The notes below the pieces were generated by a model. It had not been told where the DNA came from. It made no database searches and saw nothing but the letters and a program-made list of their open reading frames with translations. From assembly GCA_016716525.1 (NCBI GenBank), contig JADJWE010000004.1, forward strand, positions 434,001 through 498,000: DNA of 64,000 bases, given 5' to 3'. Below are positions 25,242 to 33,481 of the stretch, one piece after another. Numbering within the stretch: the stretch's first letter is position 1; each line of letters begins with the position of its first letter. Source of the stretch: Candidatus Flexicrinis affinis (GTDB taxonomy: Bacteria; Chloroflexota; Anaerolineae; Aggregatilineales; Phototrophicaceae). The translations under genes and the position numbers were made by a program.

Positions 25242-26285
25242 TTACGACCCGCTTGATGGGGTCAAGATTTGCCACTGGCCGCCGCCCGGGAGCAGTTGTA
25301 GGACGGTGCCGTCGCCAGCAGTGACGAAGAAGTCGCTGCGCCCTGCCTGTTCAGCGAGGCGGGTCGGGGCTTCTTGATAGAAGCCGTCGAAGCTGCGCTC
25401 AGGGACGGTACCGCTCCCGAGCCGGTTGCGGACACTGTCCACACGCCGCCACACCAACCCAAGCCGTCCAACGGGCTGCACGAAGTTGGTGCCGGCAAAT
25501 GCGCGGTCGAAGTTCTCGTCGCGTTCGGCGTCGATGCCGGGCCGGTAGGTGTTCTCGTAGCTCGACCATGCCGGGGTGGTGCCGTCGTTGAACAACACGT
25601 AGATGCGGTTCTCGGACTCGACGTAGATCATCCGGCCTCGCTCGAAAAGCTGTTCGACGACCACGGTCGGGTCGGCGTCGGAGATCGGGCAACTGTCGGG
25701 CGCGGGGGTGAAGAACCACGCGATCGGGCAGGCCAGCGGGATTGTCAGGCGCTGTGATACGGCTTGCGCGCCCTCGCCGATCACCAGCTCGTAGTCGACC
25801 TGCACACGTTCGCGCGCGCTCAGTGTGATTGTCTGGCGGCCGAACGGCTCGACGTTGTAGACGAGCGTGCGCTGGCCGGTGCTGTCGAGACGGTAGATGA
25901 CGGCTTGGGGCACGTTGCGCGTCGACCAAAACAGCGTGAAGTCCCCGCCCGGGTTGGCGACCTGCGGCGAGGCGCGGAAGAACTCGATGTAGGGCGCGTT
26001 GGGGTTGGCCGGCCGCGTGACCTGAAGCTGGCCGAGCGGGTCGGGTGTGCGCGTCGGCCCGAGCAGGGACGTGGGCGTTGGCCCGCCGGTGACAGCCGCA
26101 GTCGGTGTTTCGGTGGCGGTGGGCGATGCATCGGGCGTGTGTGTGGCTGAAGGTTCGATCGTCGGGGTTGGGCTGGGCCGGTCGGTCGGGATGACCGGAG
26201 CGGCGGCAGGCTCGCACGCGGCGAGGCCGGCCAACAGCAGTGCACCAACTGTCAATGTCCTCAGCAGTCCCGCGGCGGTCTTCAC
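25242..26285 (-). CDS. Thr/Pro-rich lipoprotein
   Basis: A 347-residue protein with a GTG start at 26285. The signal peptide ends in a lipobox, LLAGLAAC (Cys about 24), so it should be lipid-anchored outside the membrane. Residues about 35 to 85 are a Thr/Pro-rich spacer (TPTIEPSATHTPDASPTATE). A domain with IEFFRASPQVANPGGDFTLFW follows, with the style of an Ig-like fold (TLFWSTRNVPQAVIYRLD, ITLSARERVQVDYELVI). The C-terminal part (CPIAWFFTPAPDSCP, WRRVDSVRNRLGSG) holds a likely disulfide pair. No enzyme motif is seen. Confidence 0.7.
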   Translation of the reverse strand: MKTAAGLLRTLTVGALLLAGLAACEPAAAPVIPTDRPSPTPTIEPSATHTPDASPTATETPTAAVTGGPTPTSLLGPTRTPDPLGQLQVTRPANPNAPYIEFFRASPQVANPGGDFTLFWSTRNVPQAVIYRLDSTGQRTLVYNVEPFGRQTITLSARERVQVDYELVIGEGAQAVSQRLTIPLACPIAWFFTPAPDSCPISDADPTVVVEQLFERGRMIYVESENRIYVLFNDGTTPAWSSYENTYRPGIDAERDENFDRAFAGTNFVQPVGRLGLVWRRVDSVRNRLGSGTVPERSFDGFYQEAPTRLAEQAGRSDFFVTAGDGTVLQLLPGGGQWQILTPSSGS

Positions 26286-26364
26286 CCTGACATGGCCCTT
26301 CGTGGTCGGAGCAACCCGGCGATTCTAGCACGGCGCGGCCGGTCGGTCATGTCCGGAAAAACAA

Positions 26365-26389
26365 CGACCCCGCCACTGGGGCGGGGTCG
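26365..26389 (-). terminator. Intrinsic terminator of the pilin gene
   Basis: On the minus strand CGACCCCGCC-CCAGT-GGCGGGGTCG is a perfect 10-base stem followed by TTGTTTTTCC. It lies 28 bases after the stop of the 54-residue pilin gene. Confidence 0.85.
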
Positions 26390-26417
26390 CTGCGTTTGCT
26401 GAGGTTCGGATCGGAAA

Positions 26418-26582
26418 CTAGCCGGCGTTCGCGTTGACGAGCGCAGTGTTGATCTGCGCGAACACGTTGGCGACCAACGGCCCAAGGACGGCCAGAACGA
26501 CGATCACGACTACGGCGACCAGCACGAGGATGAGTGCGTACTCTACCAGGCCCTGGCCCTCTTCACGGGGGTTGTACATCAT
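26418..26582 (-). CDS. Flp/Fap-type pilin, 54 residues
   Basis: A very short gene from ATG 26582 (GAGGAG eight bases upstream; a second ATG follows immediately) to TAG at 26418. The product is MMYNPREEG, then QGLVEYALILVLVAVVVIVV, then a short tail ending NANAG. A charged leader ending in Gly, a Glu at position +5 of the mature chain (G|QGLVEY) and one long hydrophobic helix are the features of Flp pilins processed by a TadV-type prepilin peptidase. It has its own consensus promoter and terminator. No tad, cpa or pilus-assembly genes are nearby. Confidence 0.85.
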   Translation of the reverse strand: MMYNPREEGQGLVEYALILVLVAVVVIVVLAVLGPLVANVFAQINTALVNANAG

Positions 26583-26648
26583 GATGATTTCTCCTCAGCG
26601 GATAAACCTGCGACCATATCGGTCTGTCGCTTCATGCGACTTGTCATC

Positions 26649-26678
26649 AATGTAGCATCACAACGGCAGAACTGTCAA
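26649..26678 (-). promoter_or_regulatory. Sigma-70 promoter of the pilin gene
   Basis: On the minus strand a perfect -35 box TTGACA (26678-26673), an 18-base spacer and the -10 box TACATT (26654-26649). It lies 66 bases upstream of ATG 26582 and is the best consensus promoter in the window. Confidence 0.7.
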
Positions 26679-26711
26679 TTGAGATGAAGCATTAACGCTG
26701 TATGGATATTG

Positions 26712-27176
26712 TCAAGAATTCTCAATGCTTTTGTCTTGTGCTTCGAGCGCGGGAATATTCTCAAGGTGAGAGAACAATTGGCCGACGGCTTCGCGAAAAG
26801 CGCCCGCTTCTAGCGCGTCGAACGCCCGACTTGTCAAGAAACGATCGTTGACGTTGGCCGCGTAGATCGCCGCCAGGTCGTCGCGATTGTTCAAGTCGAG
26901 GATATGCGGATACTCCTGTTCGGCGTGGAAGCGCACGGTCTGCAGCACGGTCTCGATCGACACGCGCCGTCCTTCAACCGAGAGGGTGAGCGCGGTCCGC
27001 GCTTTGCCATCAAAGCCGGAAGCGTCGCCTGCTTCTAGCGCCTTGCGCGCCAACTCCGCTGATGTCGCCGCCCACGCCCGCAGCGTGACCAATGGCGATG
27101 GCTTTGCCCGCTGACCCGTGATGGTGAGCCGGAGTGCCTCGAAGAACGCGCGGACGACGCGCCAAATCGCGTTCAT
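26712..27176 (-). CDS. Uncharacterised helical protein in the XRE-led operon
   Basis: A 154-residue protein. It starts within the stop codon of the preceding gene (27173-27176), so translation is coupled. The sequence is largely helical: VVRAFFEALRLTITGQ, WAATSAELARKALEAGDASG, VETVLQTVRFHAEQEYPHIL, FDALEAGAFREAVGQLFSHL. There is no signal peptide, although the N-terminus is amphipathic. No family is recognised. It is the last gene of a four-gene operon (28792 to 26712) with an XRE regulator, a 36-residue membrane peptide and a Thr/Pro-rich anchored protein. Confidence 0.6.
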   Translation of the reverse strand: MNAIWRVVRAFFEALRLTITGQRAKPSPLVTLRAWAATSAELARKALEAGDASGFDGKARTALTLSVEGRRVSIETVLQTVRFHAEQEYPHILDLNNRDDLAAIYAANVNDRFLTSRAFDALEAGAFREAVGQLFSHLENIPALEAQDKSIENS

Positions 27177-27895
27177 GGCTGGAGCGCCGTATTGACCGTG
27201 AACACCACTTCAGCGAGGTTCTGTTCGCACGTGCCGGGAAACTGCACCAACACGTCTGGCGACTGCGGTGTGCCGGCGTCGTTCTCAAGACGGGCGTAGA
27301 CGATCTCATCCCGCGCACGCACGGCTGTTTGAACCTCCCAGCCCGTCCGTTCGCCGTAAAACGAGTTGCTGCCGACCGGCACCGTCTCGTCCACACTGTC
27401 GCTGAAGACATGCACGCGCAAGTCCGCCGCGACGGCTTCGTTCAGCTCGAGCTGAGCGGCATCGAGGACTCGGCCGCCGACACCCTGCCACGCGCAGCCG
27501 AGGCTGTTGGCGAAGTTCTCGCGCAGCACCGGCGGATCTGGAGCGTAATAGACGAACGGGATGACCGTCGATGTTGGTGTCGGCGTGCTGGACGGTGTGA
27601 ACGTAATCGACGGCGTCAGGGTGGCGCTGGGTTCGGCCGTCTCGGTAGGCCGGCTGGTCGGGGTTGCTGTAGCCGGCGCAGCTGTGAACGTCGGAGGCAG
27701 TGTCGGCGGCGGAAGCGGTGTTTCGGTCGGCGTATCAGTCGGGGTCGCGGTGGGCGGATCGGGCACGCGGGTCGGCATCGCGGCGATATCCGATACCGGC
27801 GGCGGCGCGACGAGCAGATAGATGACGCCGGTCACGACGGCGAGCGTCGCGATAAAGAACAATACGCTGACGGCATTGAACAGACCGGCGCGCAT
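27173..27895 (-). CDS. Thr/Pro-rich membrane-anchored surface protein
   Basis: A 240-residue protein. One N-terminal membrane segment (AVSVLFFIATLAVVTGVIYLLV) is not followed by a clear cleavage site, so it probably acts as an anchor. Residues about 40 to 110 are a low-complexity stalk of Thr, Pro and Ser (TPTDTPTETPLPPPT and similar). The C-terminal domain (about 115 to 240) is beta-rich with two Cys (LGCAWQGVGGRV, FPGTCEQNLAEVVFTV), which may form a disulfide. It starts four bases after the 36-residue gene and overlaps the following gene by four bases. Confidence 0.65.
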   Translation of the reverse strand: MRAGLFNAVSVLFFIATLAVVTGVIYLLVAPPPVSDIAAMPTRVPDPPTATPTDTPTETPLPPPTLPPTFTAAPATATPTSRPTETAEPSATLTPSITFTPSSTPTPTSTVIPFVYYAPDPPVLRENFANSLGCAWQGVGGRVLDAAQLELNEAVAADLRVHVFSDSVDETVPVGSNSFYGERTGWEVQTAVRARDEIVYARLENDAGTPQSPDVLVQFPGTCEQNLAEVVFTVNTALQP

Positions 27896-27899
27896 TGAC

Positions 27900-28010
27900 T
27901 CAGATCCGGCCTGCCATCTTCAAGATCACCAGCACGATGACGCCGATCGACATCAGAAAGAACAGCAGCGAGATGAGGTTGTACAACAGCGCGAACGGCG
28001 AACGGCGCAT
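27900..28010 (-). CDS. 36-residue single-helix membrane peptide
   Basis: A small gene from ATG 28010 (AAGGA eight bases upstream) to TGA at 27900. The product, MRRSPFALLYNLISLLFFLM then SIGVIVLVILKMAGRI, is a positively charged N-terminus plus one long membrane helix. It is positioned 23 bases after the XRE gene and four bases before the Thr/Pro-rich gene, so it is surely within the operon. The spacing and ribosome site support a real gene. It may assist the anchored protein in the membrane; its function is unknown. Confidence 0.6.
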   Translation of the reverse strand: MRRSPFALLYNLISLLFFLMSIGVIVLVILKMAGRI

Positions 28011-28033
28011 CGGACGAGTCCTTTCCAGTGGCT

Positions 28034-28792
28034 CTAGTAGCCCGTAATGTCGAGCATGCTGACGGCGATTCGTCGCAGCACGTCGCTGTTCATCCGGCTG
28101 AAGTTCAACGCGATTTCGATGAAGCCGATGTTCTGCGGGTTGGCGGCGAACTCGCGCAGTTCATCCGGTAGGGCGTTGAAGTGCTTCCACTTCTCGCGCA
28201 TCGACAGCAGATCGCCCAACTGCGAATACGTCTCGAGGAAGTACGCGATGTTCTTGTCCAGCGCACTCGCAAGCACGGCCAACTCGTGCATCGGCACCGG
28301 CTCTTCGCCCAGCTCGTAGGCCAACAGCGTCGAGGCAGGGATAGCCGTTCTATCGGACAGCGAGTCGAGGTCGAGCTTGGCTTCCTCGCGGCTCTGTCGC
28401 AGTAGGGCGCCGATCATGTGCGTGCGGATCGTGACGAACGCCTCTTGTGCGCTGATCGGCCGGGTGCGCTCGGTCTCGAGGGTTTTAGTACCCCAGAAGT
28501 GACTCACCGGCACGTCGAAGAAGTAGGCGAGCAGTTCGAGCTGCGGCAGGCTGGGCGCGGCGTCGCCGACCTCCCACCCTTCGACCATGATCGGGTCGAC
28601 GTGCAGGTATTGAGCGACATCGTCGATGCTGCGCTGGGCGCCGAGGCGCGCATCACGCAGCAGCACGCCGAGCATACGCCCACGCAGACGGTAGCTTTCT
28701 TCGAAGTCGTACGCCGCGGCGGGCTGATCGGCAGCAGCGGGCGTGTCCTTGCTCTTCTTCAGCCGTGAGGCGATGTCTTGGAAGTCATTCAT
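28034..28792 (-). CDS. Double XRE-type helix-turn-helix regulator
   Basis: A 252-residue cytoplasmic protein. ATG 28792 is chosen because GAGGG lies upstream and a promoter is placed 80 bases away; longer reading frames cross that promoter. Two helix-turn-helix segments are visible. The first is at about residues 40 to 105 (LGVLLRDARLGAQRSIDDVA, VDPIMVEGWEVGDAAPSL). The second is at about 130 to 190 (IGALLRQSREEAKLDLDSLS, IPASTLLAYELGEEPVPMHE). The C-terminal helical region (FLETYSQLGDLLSMREKW) may mediate dimer formation. As the first gene of the operon it is likely an autoregulator of the membrane proteins downstream. Confidence 0.8.
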   Translation of the reverse strand: MNDFQDIASRLKKSKDTPAAADQPAAAYDFEESYRLRGRMLGVLLRDARLGAQRSIDDVAQYLHVDPIMVEGWEVGDAAPSLPQLELLAYFFDVPVSHFWGTKTLETERTRPISAQEAFVTIRTHMIGALLRQSREEAKLDLDSLSDRTAIPASTLLAYELGEEPVPMHELAVLASALDKNIAYFLETYSQLGDLLSMREKWKHFNALPDELREFAANPQNIGFIEIALNFSRMNSDVLRRIAVSMLDITGY

Positions 28793-28870
28793 AGCGGCCC
28801 TCGAAAGCGGCATGCCCGGCAAATGCGGGACACCACAGGCGGCCCGTTCCGACGCACGATGCGTATGTGC

Positions 28871-28899
28871 ATTATAGGGTGTGGCGGGATGTGCTGCAA
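28871..28899 (-). promoter_or_regulatory. Promoter of the XRE-led operon
   Basis: On the minus strand a perfect -10 box TATAAT (28876-28871) lies 17 bases from TTGCAG (28899-28894), a weak -35 box, 78 bases upstream of ATG 28792. Confidence 0.5.
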
Positions 28900-29118
28900 A
28901 TGAAGACGCCCTTCTGTGCGGCCTCTCACGCCCTTGACCTTCGGTGCTGTCCTGTGGTCGCTTAGGCGGTGCGAAGCGGTGAGGTATTGTGGAAGTCTGA
29001 AACACCTGCTTGCGCACGCCTGACCTAGCACGCACACTCTCGATACTCATCACTCCCTTTATGCCCGCCGCGGCGCGTTTCGCGTTATAGTCGTAGTCGA
29101 GACCATGCGAGGTGGGCG

Positions 29119-31710
29119 ATGGCGGAAAACTTCAACTGGCGCGACTTTGCCATTGGCGTTGGGGTGGGTTGGGCGACTGCCTATGTGTTGTATGCCATGC
29201 GCGACGCGCTCGGCGACGCACGCCGGGGTGTCGGCCAGCGGCTGGAACGCGCGCAGGCGTACGCCACGCTGAGTGCCGAGGGCCGCTTTGTCCGCGAATT
29301 TACGCGTGAAGCACGTGCCTCGCACCTTGCCGGCGAACGCATCCCGTTGGAGCGGATCGCCATCGAACCCCGCTTCATCCCGCCCGCCCGCTTTGCCGAG
29401 CCGCCCGACGACGACATCCGCCGCGACGTGTTCCGCGTCGTGCCGCGCCTGCCCGATCTGCCGTACCTCGCGCAGCCCTACAATATCGAGACGGTCACGC
29501 TTGACGACCTGTACCACGGCCCCGGCGCCTATGCGCTGCTGGGTGCGCCGGGCAGCGGTCGCAGCACCGCGCTGGTGCTGACCGGGCTGGTCGCGCTGGG
29601 CGAGATCCGGTTCGCGCCGCCTGAAGACAAGGTGACGGCCCGCCTCCGCGCCGAAGAGGACAGGCTCGACCCGGCGCAGCGTGCCGAATTGCTCAAGCGG
29701 CGCCTGACGATCGAGCAGGAGGCCTTCGACCAGCTCGCCAAAGAAACGCGCGATACCGGACTGCGGGCCGGGAGCCGGCGGCAAGCCGACATGGAGCTGG
29801 TCCCTTACAACAACAAGTTCCCGGTCTACGTCCATCTGGCCGACGTGCGTCCCGGGCATTTCCGCGGCAAGACCGATCCGGCCGAACCGCTCGTGCGCGG
29901 CTTACAGGCGCAGGTGGGCAGCACGACATCCAAGGCGCTGCCGAGGCGGCTGTACCCGCGCATCGAGGCCGGCGGATGCGTTCTGCTGCTCGACGGTTAC
30001 GACGACTTGACCCCCGACCATCAGGCCGAGATCGCCGCATGGCTACCGGAACTGCTCGCCGCGCATCCCGGCAATCACGTACTGGTCGCCGGGCCGGATC
30101 ACGGTTATGCGCCGCTGATCGAGGCCGGCTTGGCGCCGCTGTTCATGCGTCCGTGGGATGACAACGACATCGAGACGGCCGTGCAGAAGTGGGCGGAGGC
30201 ATGGCCTGCCTATCTGGCCGGACCGGGAAAGCGCGCCCGCCCGAACCGCGAAAACACGCCGGACAGCGCGGCGATCAAGGCGGCGTTGAACGGCGCGCGC
30301 GGCCTGTCTGCGACGGAGACGACCCTCAAGATTCTCGCCGCGTTCCACGGTGAAACCAGCCGCGCGCCCGGCGTATGGGTCGAGTCGTACCTCGCCAACC
30401 TTGCACTGCCCGACGACGTACGGGCTGCGGCCGTACGGGCTGCGCGCGTCGAGATCGAGCGCAACCGCATTACGTCGGACGTGGTCGCCGCGGCCGCTGG
30501 CAACGCAGACGCGGCGGGGGATCAGGGCAAGCTGCTGCTCGACCTGTTCCGGCGCGGCTTGCTGGTTGAGATCGGGCGCGGCGAATTCCAGTTCCGGCAC
30601 CGTGCGGTTGGCGCATATCTCGCTGCACTCTCGCTCAAAGACGTCGACCACGCCCGCCTGCGCGAGATCGCCATCGATCCGCGCTGGGAACTGGCGTTGG
30701 GTTATGCCGCCGGCATCCGGCCCGTCGACGCCGCTGCGGCAGCGCGCCTCGAAGCGCCGCCGAACGTACTCGTCAGCACGCTGACCGGCCTGACACGATG
30801 GTTGGCGTACCTCGACAGCAAACCGGCATGGCGCGCCAATGTGCTGCGCCAGATCGGCAACCTGTTCGTTCAGCCGGGGCAGTATCCGCTTGTGCGCGAG
30901 CGCCTCGCTGCCGCGTTGGCCGCCAGCCGCGACGCCGAAGCGACGTCCATTTTTGAGCGTTCGCTCAAATCCCCCGACTCGGACGTACGGCGCTTGTCCG
31001 CATTGGCGTTGGGCGTGCTGCGCTCGAATCAGACCGTTTCGACCCTCGCCGGGTTGGTCAAGGACGTTGATCCGAACGTGCAGCTTGCGGCGACTACCGC
31101 CCTTGGCGCGATCGGCAGCGACGACTCGTACGAGGAACTGGCACGCGCATTTGCCTTCGGTACCGAGGATGTCAAGCAAATGGCCGCGGAGACGTTCGCC
31201 ATTTTGCCCGATGTCGGGTTCGAAACGCTGTATGAAGCCACACGTCACGAGACGCTCGAGTATCGCCGCGCGGCCGTGTTCGGTTTGCGCCGGATGCGTG
31301 TCGGCTGGGCGCTGATCGAGCTGTACCGGCTGTTCCTCGAAGACCAGCAGTGGTACGTGCGCCTCGCCGCGCAGGAAGCAATTATCGACTTCCAGACCCA
31401 TGCTGCCGCCAAAGCCCTCGCGCCGTATCCCGAACCACCGGCGATCAACTGGCTTGGTCAGTGGGCGCGGCAGGTCGGGATCAAGAGCGAAGGCGTCGAG
31501 GCCGATGTGCTGGGACGCATGGCGACCATGCCCGACGCTACGATGCAGCCCGTCGCCGTGCAGGCGCTCGGACAGCTCGGCATGCTTGACCGCGCCGGGA
31601 TGTTGTATCGGGCGCTGCTGGACGGTCAGCCTGCCGTGCGCGATCTGGCGTTCCGCAGCCTCGCCGACATCGGTCTACAGCACGACGCGCCGCTCCCCAG
31701 CCCTGTTTGA
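29119..31710 (+). CDS. P-loop NTPase with C-terminal HEAT repeats (STAND-like)
   Basis: An 863-residue protein. ATG 29119 follows GAGGTGGG. A hydrophobic stretch near the N-terminus (FAIGVGVGWATAYVLYAM) suggests membrane attachment. The NTPase region carries a Walker A motif, LLGAPGSGRST (about residues 140 to 150), and a Walker B-like CVLLLDGYDDL (about residues 287 to 297), the spacing seen in NACHT/STAND ATPases. A helical region follows (GEFQFRHRAVGAYLAALSL, typical of the NACHT-associated helical domain). From about residue 605 to the end are HEAT-type repeats (DSDVRRLSALALGVL, DPNVQLAATTALGAIGSD, SVEDVKQMAAETF-like units). A sensor or scaffold role is inferred; the ligand is unknown. 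Confidence 0.8.
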   Translation: MAENFNWRDFAIGVGVGWATAYVLYAMRDALGDARRGVGQRLERAQAYATLSAEGRFVREFTREARASHLAGERIPLERIAIEPRFIPPARFAEPPDDDIRRDVFRVVPRLPDLPYLAQPYNIETVTLDDLYHGPGAYALLGAPGSGRSTALVLTGLVALGEIRFAPPEDKVTARLRAEEDRLDPAQRAELLKRRLTIEQEAFDQLAKETRDTGLRAGSRRQADMELVPYNNKFPVYVHLADVRPGHFRGKTDPAEPLVRGLQAQVGSTTSKALPRRLYPRIEAGGCVLLLDGYDDLTPDHQAEIAAWLPELLAAHPGNHVLVAGPDHGYAPLIEAGLAPLFMRPWDDNDIETAVQKWAEAWPAYLAGPGKRARPNRENTPDSAAIKAALNGARGLSATETTLKILAAFHGETSRAPGVWVESYLANLALPDDVRAAAVRAARVEIERNRITSDVVAAAAGNADAAGDQGKLLLDLFRRGLLVEIGRGEFQFRHRAVGAYLAALSLKDVDHARLREIAIDPRWELALGYAAGIRPVDAAAAARLEAPPNVLVSTLTGLTRWLAYLDSKPAWRANVLRQIGNLFVQPGQYPLVRERLAAALAASRDAEATSIFERSLKSPDSDVRRLSALALGVLRSNQTVSTLAGLVKDVDPNVQLAATTALGAIGSDDSYEELARAFAFGTEDVKQMAAETFAILPDVGFETLYEATRHETLEYRRAAVFGLRRMRVGWALIELYRLFLEDQQWYVRLAAQEAIIDFQTHAAAKALAPYPEPPAINWLGQWARQVGIKSEGVEADVLGRMATMPDATMQPVAVQALGQLGMLDRAGMLYRALLDGQPAVRDLAFRSLADIGLQHDAPLPSPV

Positions 31711-32106
31711 GAGTGATGAGTGCCGAGTGATGAGGAAGAGAAGTCAGGAGTCAGTCGTCAGGAGTCAGACAAAAACACGGCCTGTTTCGTAGGGACAACC
31801 TCACCTCGCGTCGCTGACCCTCACCCCCAGCCCCTCTCCCTCAGGGAGAGGGGAGAACGCCACCTGTGACCCCGCCCATTTCGTAGGGACACGGCACCGC
31901 CTTGTCCAGCGCGAAGACTGACCCATAGAGGCCACAAAGAACACAGAGTGTCTGTAGGGGCGACCCGCTGGGTCGTCCCACCGTGCGGTTCACCGGGCCC
32001 TGCGCGCCGGACGCGATGGTTTGCCCGAAAGCGTGCGCCGGCCTGCGCCTTGCCTGACGAATGCAGAGCCGATAGAATTAGAACGCCTGATCTACAAAAC
32101 TGATGG
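31711..32106. repeat. Repeat-filled intergenic region
   Basis: No gene is supported. In order it holds: direct repeats GTCAGGAGTCAGTCGTCAGGAGTCAG (about 31744-31769); CCTGTTTCGTAGGGAC (from about 31781), which recurs inverted near 51816; a CCCCTCTCCCT-C-AGGGAGAGGGG hairpin (31831-31853); GTAGGGACACGGCACCGCC (near 31883), a decayed copy of the palindrome at 49562; CACAAAGAACACAGAG; and the palindrome GGGGCGACCC-GCT-GGGTCGTCCC (31957-31979). Confidence 0.75.
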
Positions 32107-32517
32107 ATGACAACCACGATGCCCGATTCAGCGCCCGTTCTCGGTAAACTGACCCCGATGATTCCCGCCGGCAAAGACATGAACGCGGCGCTCGCGTTCT
32201 ATGAGCAGAAATTGGGATTTGCGGCGACCTACAAGGCGGATGACTTGAGCATGGCTATACTCCAGCGCAGCGGGGTCGAAATCATGCTCCAGAACTACAA
32301 TGACCCGCACACGGCCTCGCAGACCGCTTTCCGGATTGAACTGTCTGGGATCGATGCGCTTCATCACGAGTACAAGGCGCAGGCGATCCCCCCGTTTGAG
32401 CAGCCCGAAGGTGCCAGCATGACTTCGATACAGTCGACTCCATGGGGTACGCGGGAATTCGCCGTGCGCGACCTCGCCGGCGTGTGCATCACGTTCTACG
32501 AACGCCTGTCCGGCTGA
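32107..32517 (+). CDS. VOC/glyoxalase-superfamily protein
   Basis: A 136-residue protein of the vicinal-oxygen-chelate fold. The pattern LTPMIPAGKDMNAALAFYEQ, KLGFAATYKADDLSMAILQR, then VEIMLQNYNDPH, and a second half AFRIELSGIDALHHEYKA...REFAVRDLAGVCITFYE matches the paired beta-alpha-beta-beta-beta modules of bleomycin-resistance/glyoxalase-like proteins. The start may be ATG 32107 or ATG 32119. The enzyme or binding function cannot be told from sequence; such proteins range from dioxygenases to drug-binding proteins. Confidence 0.75.
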   Translation: MTTTMPDSAPVLGKLTPMIPAGKDMNAALAFYEQKLGFAATYKADDLSMAILQRSGVEIMLQNYNDPHTASQTAFRIELSGIDALHHEYKAQAIPPFEQPEGASMTSIQSTPWGTREFAVRDLAGVCITFYERLSG

Positions 32518-32520
32518 ACC

Positions 32521-33459
32521 TCACCCCGGCTGGTTCGAGCGCAGGACTTCCGCCGTGCCGGCCAGCTTGTACGCCCCGACTGCCGCCGGGATCAACACCG
32601 ACTGCCCGACACCGACCTGAAGCTGATCGCCGTCGGTGCTGACCGTCGCCGCGCCGCGAATGACGCTCAACACGTGAAAGCGGCTGCCGCCGGTGTTGAG
32701 CGCAATGGTCTCGCCCAACAGGCGGTGCAAGCGCGTTTCGAAATACGGCCCGACGAACACTGGTTCCCTGTCCGACATGCGCCGAACGTCGGGGCGCAAG
32801 TCAAGCTTTGACGCCTGTAATCCTTTGTCGATATGCAGGGCGCGCGGCTTGCCGTCCAGCCCCATCCGGCCCCAGTCGTACAGCCGGTAGGTCTGGTCGC
32901 TCGATTGTTGAATCTCGTAGACCAGAACGCCGGGGCCGAGCGCGTGCACCGTCCCGGCGTCCAGATACACCACATCGCCGGCTTGCACTTCGACATAGCG
33001 CATCAGGTCTTGCAGCGTATTGCCGGTGATCGCCGCAGCCATCTGCTCGCGTGTCACGCCGTCCTTGACGCCCAGCGCCAGTTTTGCGCCCGCGTCGGCG
33101 GCCAGCACGATCCACGCCTCGGTCTTGCCGCGAGGCTCACCCTCGAGCTTTTCCGCCAGCGCGTCATCCGGATGCACCTGCACCGACAGCCATGCGTTGG
33201 CGTCGAGGAACTTGAGCAGCAGCGGAAAGCCCTCTTTCGGGTCGCTGGCATCGCCGATCAACGCTGCGCCGTGCTCGGCCAGCAGCGCGCCCAAGGTCTG
33301 ACCGGCATACGCGCCGTTGGCGACGGTCGCCGTGTCGTGCATCTCCCACGACTCGCCGTACGGTTCATCGCTTGGCAGCGATTTGTTCAGGCTCGTTTCG
33401 AGCCTGCGCCCGCCCCACACACGGGTATGCATCGCGGGCGTCAGCAGCATCGGGTACAT
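32521..33459 (-). CDS. manA: Class I mannose-6-phosphate isomerase
   Basis: A 312-residue cupin enzyme that interconverts mannose 6-phosphate and fructose 6-phosphate, feeding mannose into glycolysis or GDP-mannose synthesis. ATG 33459 follows AGGAG. Metal and substrate motifs: VWGGRRLET, LLLKFLDANAWLSVQVHPDD (with the zinc-binding His), GKTEAWIVL (Glu ligand) and GDVVYLDAGTVHALGPGVLV (His ligand). The C-terminal cupin half (FHVLSVIRGAATV) lacks a full metal site, as is usual. The length fits the short bacterial class. It is convergent with the VOC gene and lies 22 bases after the flavoprotein gene stop. Confidence 0.9.
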   Translation of the reverse strand: MYPMLLTPAMHTRVWGGRRLETSLNKSLPSDEPYGESWEMHDTATVANGAYAGQTLGALLAEHGAALIGDASDPKEGFPLLLKFLDANAWLSVQVHPDDALAEKLEGEPRGKTEAWIVLAADAGAKLALGVKDGVTREQMAAAITGNTLQDLMRYVEVQAGDVVYLDAGTVHALGPGVLVYEIQQSSDQTYRLYDWGRMGLDGKPRALHIDKGLQASKLDLRPDVRRMSDREPVFVGPYFETRLHRLLGETIALNTGGSRFHVLSVIRGAATVSTDGDQLQVGVGQSVLIPAAVGAYKLAGTAEVLRSNQPG

Positions 33460-33481
33460 GGGGACTCCTGTGTTATGCGGC

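Noticed and set aside
29059..29859. A 266-codon minus-strand open frame
   Set aside because: It lies antisense to the well-supported P-loop/HEAT gene, has no start context and gives no recognisable protein.
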